A DNA stretch of 64,000 nucleotides from Pararhizobium polonicum. GTDB taxonomy: Bacteria > Pseudomonadota > Alphaproteobacteria > Rhizobiales > Rhizobiaceae. Below are positions 58,101 through 64,000 of the stretch, piece after piece. The DNA lies in NCBI RefSeq assembly GCF_001687365.1, contig NZ_LGLV01000014.1:124001-188000 (forward strand). Reading direction: 5' to 3'. The first letter of the stretch is position 1; every line of letters begins with the position of its first letter. Both the position numbers and the translations under genes were made by a program. The notes under the pieces are model-generated. The model saw only the letters and a program-made list of their open reading frames with translations. It made no database searches and was not told the origin of the DNA.

Positions 58101-58665
58101 CTTCTACGACTATCTGCGCACCGGGCATTCGCGCGACCATGGCAGCGCGGCCGGCCCGATGGCGCAGGTGGTCAACGTCATGCAACCGCTTCCCGACAGC
58201 GACATCCGCGCCATGGCCACCTATCTGGCAAGCCTGAATGGTGGAACAGAACCCGCCGTCGCGGCCACCCAGAGTCAACACGCTATTGCCGCAAGCGAGA
58301 CGACCAAGGCCGCCGCTGCACTTCTGTCGCCGAAGGGCGAACGGATCTTCAACGGCGCGTGCGCGACCTGCCATACCGGCAATACGATCCTGCCGTCGCT
58401 CGCGCTCAACAGCAATCTGCATGCCGATACGCCTGATAACATTCTCCAGGTGATCCTGAACGGTGTCGAGGCACCGGCGATCCTTGCCAAAACCACCGGT
58501 CGCGATGCGCCGGAAGTCATGTCCATGCCCGCATTCAGCGAGACGTTGAACGAAGGGCAGATCAACGACCTTGCAACCTATCTCCGGGCGCGTTTTGCAT
58601 CGGACAAGCCGGCATGGACGGACACGACGAGCGCCATGAAGCGCGTAACGGCGGCGAGCCACTGA
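55117..58665 (+). CDS. nicB: Nicotinate dehydrogenase subunit B, molybdopterin domain fused to three cytochrome c domains
   Basis: 1182 residues, close to the length of P. putida NicB. Residues 1-735 or so form the molybdopterin-binding hydroxylase (GHVDLGTGIRTSLAQIVAEE, ASWFRGVSAMPNTFAHECYV, base Glu in GVGESASVPSA). A hydrophobic segment near 745-770 (IGLSAAGAVAALSGIVTMA) likely anchors it. Three haem motifs follow: CNVCH (about residue 801), CSACH (about 948) and CATCH (about 1082). It hydroxylates nicotinate at C6 and passes electrons to the respiratory chain. Because the haem domains must be periplasmic, the topology with no visible Tat signal is notable. Confidence 0.93.
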   Translation: MTLHRETPKSAYMAAADTLLIVSDAEQGDTAELFIAIGTDGRVIAFNGHVDLGTGIRTSLAQIVAEELHVPFEQVDMVLGATSAAPNQGATIASETIQITAVPLRYAAATARRHLLAKASMRTGIPLEKLILEDGTIRAGSGENWSLSFADLVAGAHVRLSIDTGAELKPASAYTIVGSSRPRVDIPAKATGRWTYVHDVRVPGMLHGRVIRPPYAGFDHGEHVGNSLISIDETSVAGIEGLVGVVAIGDFVGVVATREEIAIKAAKILKVVWRAAQERPDLNAPEAALRANPATPRKLADRGNVEMALAGSAQPMNRTYVWPYQMHGSIGPSCAVADYRDDGLTVWSGTQNPFPMRRDLALLMDMPEDLILVERLEAAGCYGRNCADDVTADAALLSRAVNAPVRVQLSREQEHAWEPKGAAQIMDVRGGLDLEGGPSAYDFETRYPSNLAPTLPLILTGKVPPVSDVVQMGDRTAIPPYAYGNLRVTVHDMPPIARASWFRGVSAMPNTFAHECYVDELAAAAGVDPIEYRLRYLQDPRAIDLVKALAERANWVPHTTWGTLGGEGDLLYGRGFAYAVYIHGPFPGKAAAWAAWVADVAVNTKTGEVAVTKVTCAQDSGMMINPDGVRHQIHGNIIQSTSRVLKEKVEFSSTAVTSKEWGGYSLITFPEVPDIDVLMIPRQDEPPLGVGESASVPSASAIANAVYDATGIRFRELPLTPERVRATLNGGKNEASPAEPSRKRNWRTIGLSAAGAVAALSGIVTMASPWRPAIGTIPTPDANVYSAVTIERGRMAAAAGACNVCHAGPDGTPFAGGRRFDTPFGPVYATNITPDATNGIGAWSYPAFERAMREGVSRDGHHLYPAHPYTSFAGAEDADLQALYAYMMTQSPAAEKPPETKLKFPYNIRAMMAGWNALFLTADPFRYVETRDAQWNRGAYLVETLGHCSACHTRRNVLGAEKTGSARLSGGFADGWEAPALNAFAKGPVGWTADAFYDYLRTGHSRDHGSAAGPMAQVVNVMQPLPDSDIRAMATYLASLNGGTEPAVAATQSQHAIAASETTKAAAALLSPKGERIFNGACATCHTGNTILPSLALNSNLHADTPDNILQVILNGVEAPAILAKTTGRDAPEVMSMPAFSETLNEGQINDLATYLRARFASDKPAWTDTTSAMKRVTAASH

Positions 58666-58675
58666 AGGAGCGATT

Positions 58676-59017
58676 GTGGGGCAGTTTGAGACCGGCATCA
58701 CCGCACGTGCCCTCTTCGAGAGCGAGAGCATTTCCGTCAGCGGCAGTCCGCTCCGCTCCATCATGTCGGACACGCGATCCAATCGTGAGATCATCCCCGT
58801 CGCCCCTTTCTGCATCGGTGCCCTCGGCAGCAAGCGCACGCATGAGAGGCGCCGCGAAACCTTGCAAAAGCACGGATACGCTGATCACGATATCGATCGT
58901 ATCAAGGCCCCGATTGGGATGTTCGGACCGGCCCGTGATGGAAACGCATTGGCGCTATCCATTCTCGCCGATGTCTCTGCCGCACGCTCGATCATGAAGT
59001 TCGACGGCAATGTGTGA
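58676..59017 (+). pseudogene. Truncated XdhC-like protein (C-terminal part only)
   Basis: 113 codons. The last 70 or so match the C terminus of the XdhC at 33031: [56 protein letters not shown]. The preceding 45 residues (MGQFETGITARALFE onward) match nothing I know, and the whole XdhC_CoxI domain and most of the Rossmann domain are absent. It probably once served NicB maturation. The start is 10 bases after nicB with GAAGGAG upstream, so it could still be translated. It overlaps the next gene by 8 bases. Confidence 0.65.
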
Positions 59018-61697
59018 TCACGTCCATTCGCAAATCACAAACCGCGCGCTGTTCGAAAACCCGACGGCGGCTTTTCGTCCCTCAGCCTATTGGTTCTGGC
59101 ATTCCATTCCCGATGAGGCCACCTGCCGTGCACAACTGGCCGACTTCCGGGCGAAAGGCATCGGAACCATCCTCATCCAAGCGCGGCTCTCGCTGCCGCG
59201 CGAAAACTATCTTTCGCCCGCCTATCTCGCCGCCTATCGCCTCGCCGCCCACATTGCCGGTGATCTCGGCCTGAAACTGGGCATCTATGACGATTACAAC
59301 TGGATCAGCGGCCATGCCGGGGGGCGCACAGTTGATGGCTGCGATGCCCTGCGCGAGCGGCACATGTTCTGGTCGTCAAAATCCTCATCTGAAGGCTCGA
59401 TCACCGGCATCCACCCGCCGTTCGTCGAGACGATGGGTCCGGATATTTTGAGGTGGCAATATGAGGCAGGCAAGGTCGAATGGTGCGACTGGACAGTGGA
59501 GGCCGCCGTCCTTCACCCTCTTTCCGGCATTGAAAACCTGGACGCGGTATCCGATGTGACGGCGCAGACCAACATCACAGCAAGAGATGCCGTATCCTGC
59601 AGCTACGCCTTCGACGGTCACGTCAAGGCGGGTGAGGCACTCACCGTCTTCATCAGCGCCCGGTCCTCGACATCCCGGTTGATCAACTATCTGCTGCCGG
59701 AAGCGGCTGAGCGCTTCATAGACGTCGGGCTCAATCCGCTGCTCACGGCATTGGAGGGCCTGTTGCTAGACCCTGCCGGCTTCGTTTTCTACGATCAGCC
59801 TGCCGCGGGGTTCTATCGCTGGGACCAGATTTCTGGCGATCTGGGCAATAGCCTACTTTTTGCATCGGCGTTGCAGGAGACAACGGTGCAAAAAACAGGC
59901 GCACCCTTTGCCAAAATTCTCCTGGCACTGCTGCAGAATATCGGCCACGACACGCTGCGGCTACGGGCACAATTTTATGCCGGATATTCGGCTTTGATGA
60001 ACGAAGCCTTTTTCGGCACGTTGCGTAGATGGTCCGACGTGCACGGCATTTTACTGACCGGGCACGAAATCCTCCCGCATATCGCTTCATGGTCGCTGAA
60101 CGGCGGCTTTACCAGCATCGATCCGCGCGTGGCGCCAGCTGTCGATTTCTTCGGGATCGATGCCTACCGGCATGAAACCGCCGTGGATTCCAACAATTTC
60201 AGCGCGCAGCTGGCGCCGAAGCTCGGCGATTCCGTTGCGCGTTCCAACGGGCGTAGCCGCTGCATGGTCGAAACCTATGCCAGCGCGGAACGGACGCCCC
60301 GGCGTGCCGCCGGCCAATGGGAACTGACGCTGGAGACAGCCCGTGCCCAGGCAATCCGGCTTCATTGCCTGGGCATGCGGCAGTTCATCTGGCACGGCGT
60401 TTACCAGACCGATGGCTGCGACGGCGAACCGGCATTGTTCGTCAATCCAAGGTTCGATTTCGCTCCCGGCATCAATTTTGAGCCCTGGTGGAGTTATCAC
60501 GACCTTTTCGCCGACGAGACGGCCCGGATTTCCGCTTTCATCGAACCGGCCAAACCCCACACACCCATTGCCATTCTCTACCCGCTCTACACAGCCTTTG
60601 CACAGGGACCGCGCCATGGCCATGCCACGCATATCGGCGCATGGTGTGAGCATCTTCTGACGCAGGGATGTGATTTCATGTTCGTCAGCGAGGCCGATCT
60701 TGCAGGGGCGACGATCGAAGACGGGAAGCTTATGGCATCGGGGCTGGTTTTCGATGCCGTCGTACTACCCTGCGTGACCGTATTGGAAACGGTGAATACC
60801 CTGCGGGCACTTGAGGCCTTCAAGACAGCCGGCGGCGCGATCTGGTCCTCCGGCAAACGCGTATCCGTTATCTGCGACAACGGTGCGCCGGTGACATTCC
60901 CAGAGATTTCCACCCATATCGAAGGGCATCCGGAAAGCCGGGATATCGCCACCCTCGTATCATCCCTTCCCTCCTGCGGTCCGCAGATCAAGAGCCGTTC
61001 CGGCGGCAAGCCATGGCGGTGGATCGGATATGAGGCGGACGGCTGGTGGAGACTTGTCCTCTTCAACGACGGATCGGACGACCTTGAGGTCGAAATCTCA
61101 TACGGCCGTGGGTTCGAGTACGAGGAATGGTCGCCGGCGGATGGCGCGATCCATGCGGCAGTCATGCGTGAATGGTCTCTGGCAACGCTTCAGCCACACG
61201 AGGTTCTGTGCATACGGGTACGCAAGCCATTGGCGGCCGTGGCAGGTCAGGGCGCCGTACAGACTGTGCGTATCATCTCCGCTGCCGCGGAGACGGTATT
61301 GCTGGAGGGCGGATGGAGCTTTTCTCCTGGACATGATGGGGATTTTCAATCGATTTCAGTCGATGCCGGCTGGGAAACACAGGGTTTCGCAGACTTTTCC
61401 GGCACGGGCATCTACCGGTGCCAACTGAAGATTGCGACGCAGGCCGATTGGCTTCTGGAATTGCCGAAGGTCGAGACAGCCGTGACCGCGTTTCTCGACG
61501 GCCGTGAGATCGGTCGGCGGGCCTGGCGGCCCTACCGGTTTGCGCTCGGCACTTTAAGCCCCGGCACGCATAGGCTGGAGCTTCACGTCGCCAACACAGC
61601 GGCAAACCGCTATTACAGCAACACGCCTTATCTCGGTGGCACCGCCGATAAAAGCGGATTGACTGCCGCGCCGAAACTCATCCCGCTTTCAAGCTGA
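59010..61697 (+). CDS. Glycoside hydrolase, GH106 (alpha-L-rhamnosidase)-like
   Basis: 895 residues. The N-terminal barrel starts RPSAYWFWHSIPDEATCRAQ, LADFRAKGIGTILIQAR, as in GH106-like proteins (W-W-H-W or W-F-W start and the DLE-M-G-GG-QI helix-strand). Further barrel parts are LGLKLGIYDDYNW and LTGHEILPHIASWSLNGG. The C-terminal end is a galactose-binding-like sandwich (GIYRCQLKI, AFLDGREIGRRAWRPYRFAL, HRLELHVANTAANRYY). No signal peptide, so it should act on imported glycosides in the cytosol. The ATG at 59010 overlaps the truncated xdhC stop. It forms a pair with the next glycosidase gene (15 bases apart). Confidence 0.72.
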   Translation: MCDHVHSQITNRALFENPTAAFRPSAYWFWHSIPDEATCRAQLADFRAKGIGTILIQARLSLPRENYLSPAYLAAYRLAAHIAGDLGLKLGIYDDYNWISGHAGGRTVDGCDALRERHMFWSSKSSSEGSITGIHPPFVETMGPDILRWQYEAGKVEWCDWTVEAAVLHPLSGIENLDAVSDVTAQTNITARDAVSCSYAFDGHVKAGEALTVFISARSSTSRLINYLLPEAAERFIDVGLNPLLTALEGLLLDPAGFVFYDQPAAGFYRWDQISGDLGNSLLFASALQETTVQKTGAPFAKILLALLQNIGHDTLRLRAQFYAGYSALMNEAFFGTLRRWSDVHGILLTGHEILPHIASWSLNGGFTSIDPRVAPAVDFFGIDAYRHETAVDSNNFSAQLAPKLGDSVARSNGRSRCMVETYASAERTPRRAAGQWELTLETARAQAIRLHCLGMRQFIWHGVYQTDGCDGEPALFVNPRFDFAPGINFEPWWSYHDLFADETARISAFIEPAKPHTPIAILYPLYTAFAQGPRHGHATHIGAWCEHLLTQGCDFMFVSEADLAGATIEDGKLMASGLVFDAVVLPCVTVLETVNTLRALEAFKTAGGAIWSSGKRVSVICDNGAPVTFPEISTHIEGHPESRDIATLVSSLPSCGPQIKSRSGGKPWRWIGYEADGWWRLVLFNDGSDDLEVEISYGRGFEYEEWSPADGAIHAAVMREWSLATLQPHEVLCIRVRKPLAAVAGQGAVQTVRIISAAAETVLLEGGWSFSPGHDGDFQSISVDAGWETQGFADFSGTGIYRCQLKIATQADWLLELPKVETAVTAFLDGREIGRRAWRPYRFALGTLSPGTHRLELHVANTAANRYYSNTPYLGGTADKSGLTAAPKLIPLSS

Positions 61698-61711
61698 CCG
61701 GATAAACAACC

Positions 61712-63967
61712 ATGCCAAAACACTCAACGATCCCCCTGATGCGCGCCTGGAACAGCTGGTCGGACCGGCCGGCCGAGATGGTTTTCCTGCCGCTCGGGGT
61801 GCGGATCACGCCGGTACTTTATTCCACGCGCAGCAAGACGACGTCGGCAATCGAGCCGCGGCACAATCCCGCCCGTCTCGGACGCCACGCCATCGACGGC
61901 TCGCTGATCGAACTCGAAACGGATCACACCGGCACGACGGTCGCCTTCTCCACCACGAAAACCGATCCGTTCGCAGTTTGCGGAAATTGGGAGGGAACGG
62001 TATCGGCCGAATGGGGCTTGCGGTTCTGGCTGACGCTGGCCGTATCGGCTGATGGCGGCGAGATCGGTGTCTATGACGGCGGCAGCAATACAACCCTCTT
62101 GAAGGTCGGCACCCGGTTCGTCGCGGTGGTGACGGCACAGGCTCCGGTCCACGTGACCGGCCATGCGACGATCGAAGCGTTGCGCGCCGATTTCGAGGAG
62201 AACGGATATTTCTACACAGCGACCCGCAGCGACGAGGCGCCTGTCATCGCACTGCGCTTCAATCTCGAAATGATGCGCAAGGGCGGCTACGCCGCCGCTG
62301 TCGCCGACAGCGCTGAACTCGCCATCGCAAAAGCACGCGCCTGCCTTGTGGAAGATACGCCGGCGCAGATACCCTATGCACAGACGGGCCTGTTTCCAGG
62401 ATCGCTCGATGCGGTTCGGGATGTGGTCGCCTGGAACACCATTTGGGACGACACCAATGCGCGGCCCTATACGGCGGTGACCAGAATCTGGAACCTCGGA
62501 AAATTTGCGGTCTGGTACAACGACCAACTTTTCGCAGCGCTTCTTTCCTGCGTTTTCGACGCCGACCTGGCGCGCGAAAACATGGCGACAGCCATGGCCA
62601 GCGCCACGCCGCAAGGCAACATCGCCTGCATCGTCACCTCCAACGACGCCTGGGTCGATCGCAGCCAGCACCCGAACGGTGCGCTCGTCGCCTGGCAGCT
62701 TTACCAGCGTACCGGCGAACGCTCGATGCTAACAGCAAACTATGATGCCCTAGCCCGCAATCAACGCTGGTGGTGGGAAAACCGCGATCCCGGCGCCTTT
62801 GGTCTCCTGTCCTGCGGAACCTCCGATGTCGGCGAAGGTCTTTACAAGGGGACTGCCTTTGGCGCCCGCAACGAAACCGGAATGGACAATTCCGCAACCC
62901 ATGACGAGGCGATCTACGATCCAGTCACCCGCACCTTGTCAACCTTCGATCTCGGATTGAACTGCGCGGCTGCGCTCGATGCCGAAATGCTGGCAAACAT
63001 GGCGACGGTGCTTGGAAAGCATGCGGACGCGCAGGAATTTACCCATCTTGCAGACCGCTGCCGGACGTTGATTTCCGAAACTTTATGGGATGAGAGCCGC
63101 GGTCTCTTCGCCAACCGCCAGCGCAATGGCGGGTTCGTCCGCTCGCTTTCGCCCACCAGTTTCTACCCGCTCCTTTGCGGGGCTGCCACGCCGGCGCAGG
63201 CCGCCAGATTGCTGGAGCACCTCAGCGACGAGACGACGTTCGGCGGGGATTTCGTTCTACCCAACGCAACGCGCAACGACCCAGCCTTTGCCGACAACAT
63301 CTACTGGCGCGGGCGCATCTGGCCGAACGTCAACTACATGGTCTGGCTCGGCCTGCGCCGTTACGGCTTCACGGCAGAGGCAAGCAAGCTCGCCAGCCAG
63401 AGCTATGCACTCTTCATGTCATCCTGGAGCAAGGATCGCATCGCCTCCGAAAACTATAATGCAGTGACCGGCGAGGCGATGGACCAGGGCGATACCGATC
63501 CGTTCTATATCTGGGCCGCCCTGCTCCCGCTGATGGCGGCGGGCGAGATCGTCGATTTCGATCCATGGTCCGGATGGACTGTGCGCAATACGGGTCAGGA
63601 CCTGTCGATCGGCCCCATGCTGTCGCCGGCTGGAACATTGCATATCTCGGTAGATGCTGCCGTTCTTTCCATGACGATCAATGAAAAGCTCGTGCTGCAG
63701 ACAGACCTGCAGGCGGCCTTGTCACAGATCGATATCGGCGATGGACGGTTTGTATGCTCCATCGCGCCCGTTGCCAATGATGGCTTCATTGACCTTCCCG
63801 GTATGACCGCAGGCACCGTCGCCATCGCCCGCCTGGGCGGAAACGACATTCGCCATGACACAAGCGCTGTGGGCATTCGCGTGGAGATCGCCAAAAGCGC
63901 GCAATCGCAGCGTCTGGAGGTCTATTTTTCGTCTCAGGACGCGCAGATGGCACCAAGAAGACCTTGA
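61712..63967 (+). CDS. Glycosidase with (alpha/alpha)6 barrel, MGH1-like/GH63-type
   Basis: 751 residues. An N-terminal beta domain leads to an (alpha/alpha)6 barrel. Clan GH-G style motifs are visible: VVAWNTIWDDTNARPYTAVT, NDAWVDRSQHPNGALVAWQL, ARNETGMDNSATHDEAIY, IYWRGRIWPNVNYMVWLGLR and SENYNAVTGEAMDQGDTDPF. Similar arrangements occur in mannosylglycerate hydrolase/glucosidase YgjK-type enzymes (W-D-x-x, E-T-G-x-D-x-S, Y-W-R-G-x-x-W). No signal peptide. It follows the GH106-like gene closely and is probably part of one oligosaccharide-degrading operon that continues beyond the window. Confidence 0.78.
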   Translation: MPKHSTIPLMRAWNSWSDRPAEMVFLPLGVRITPVLYSTRSKTTSAIEPRHNPARLGRHAIDGSLIELETDHTGTTVAFSTTKTDPFAVCGNWEGTVSAEWGLRFWLTLAVSADGGEIGVYDGGSNTTLLKVGTRFVAVVTAQAPVHVTGHATIEALRADFEENGYFYTATRSDEAPVIALRFNLEMMRKGGYAAAVADSAELAIAKARACLVEDTPAQIPYAQTGLFPGSLDAVRDVVAWNTIWDDTNARPYTAVTRIWNLGKFAVWYNDQLFAALLSCVFDADLARENMATAMASATPQGNIACIVTSNDAWVDRSQHPNGALVAWQLYQRTGERSMLTANYDALARNQRWWWENRDPGAFGLLSCGTSDVGEGLYKGTAFGARNETGMDNSATHDEAIYDPVTRTLSTFDLGLNCAAALDAEMLANMATVLGKHADAQEFTHLADRCRTLISETLWDESRGLFANRQRNGGFVRSLSPTSFYPLLCGAATPAQAARLLEHLSDETTFGGDFVLPNATRNDPAFADNIYWRGRIWPNVNYMVWLGLRRYGFTAEASKLASQSYALFMSSWSKDRIASENYNAVTGEAMDQGDTDPFYIWAALLPLMAAGEIVDFDPWSGWTVRNTGQDLSIGPMLSPAGTLHISVDAAVLSMTINEKLVLQTDLQAALSQIDIGDGRFVCSIAPVANDGFIDLPGMTAGTVAIARLGGNDIRHDTSAVGIRVEIAKSAQSQRLEVYFSSQDAQMAPRRP

Positions 63968-64000
63968 CAGGAAAAGATTCATCAACAATAGTTTGTATAC
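63968..64000. promoter_or_regulatory. Right window edge with half of a possible operator
   Basis: The last bases end TTTGTATAC. GTATAC is also the centre of the two nic palindromes. The element is cut by the window edge, so neither its symmetry nor the next gene can be seen. Confidence 0.25.

Overview
The window looks like an accessory, catabolic stretch of an alphaproteobacterial genome, most likely Hyphomicrobiales (Rhizobium, Agrobacterium or Ochrobactrum type). This rests on the style of the genes: CaiB/BaiF and LysR operons, ribose-type ABC systems, paired GMC oxidoreductase and cytochrome c genes, and rhizobial-type IS630, IS3 and IS481 sequences. No rRNA, tRNA, replication gene or core housekeeping operon is visible. 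Several insertion-sequence scraps and broken genes mark the joints between catabolic modules. A plasmid or chromid, or a genomic island, would fit, but the window alone cannot prove it.

Layout. (1) 0.1-12.9 kb: a solute-binding protein, an isochorismatase-fold hydrolase and a DapA-like protein that both lack the usual catalytic residue, an FMN reductase, and a tightly overlapping CoA-linked operon (thiolase-like, DUF35, two CaiB-type CoA transferases, thioesterase, MmgE/PrpD, frameshifted HpcH aldolase). Two paralogous LysR regulators flank this operon. (2) 12.95-14.2 kb: a decayed IS630 element and an IS4 scrap. (3) 14.4-26.2 kb: one long leftward sugar cluster. It holds a ribose-type ABC importer, LacI repressor, two xylose-isomerase-like proteins (one exported), a Gfo/Idh/MocA dehydrogenase, and a GMC flavoenzyme with its Tat small subunit and cytochrome c. 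I infer a periplasmic glycoside-oxidising (3-keto) pathway. Two tandem LacI-type palindromes lie upstream. (4) 26.3-28.1 kb: a small inverted-repeat element, a likely group II intron scrap, a truncated SDR gene and an IS3 remnant. (5) 28.4-35.0 kb: cytochrome c, AraC regulator, a two-subunit molybdenum hydroxylase (Ior type), XdhC and MoaA. (6) 35.4-37.1 kb: a Gfo/Idh oxidoreductase and a mosaic of gene stumps. (7) 38.3-47.1 kb: an SDR, three TetR regulators, an RND efflux pair and a stand-alone FabF-like synthase. (8) 47.6-58.7 kb: a complete nicotinate degradation cluster, nicC-D-E-F-X, an MFS transporter and a MarR regulator leftward, and nicA-nicB rightward. (9) 58.7-64 kb: a truncated XdhC followed by two large glycosidases, probably the start of another sugar operon.

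How the parts work together. The nicotinate module is the clearest. NicAB hydroxylates nicotinate to 6-hydroxynicotinate and passes electrons through three C-terminal haem domains. NicC makes 2,5-dihydroxypyridine, NicX opens the ring, NicD and NicF remove formate and ammonia, and NicE isomerises maleate to fumarate. Two copies of a GTATAC-centred palindrome lie between the divergent halves. The XdhC and MoaA genes could supply cofactor for the two molybdenum hydroxylases. The least understood parts are the CoA operon at 5-12 kb, the putative 3-keto-glycoside cluster at 14-26 kb and the glycosidase pair at the right end.
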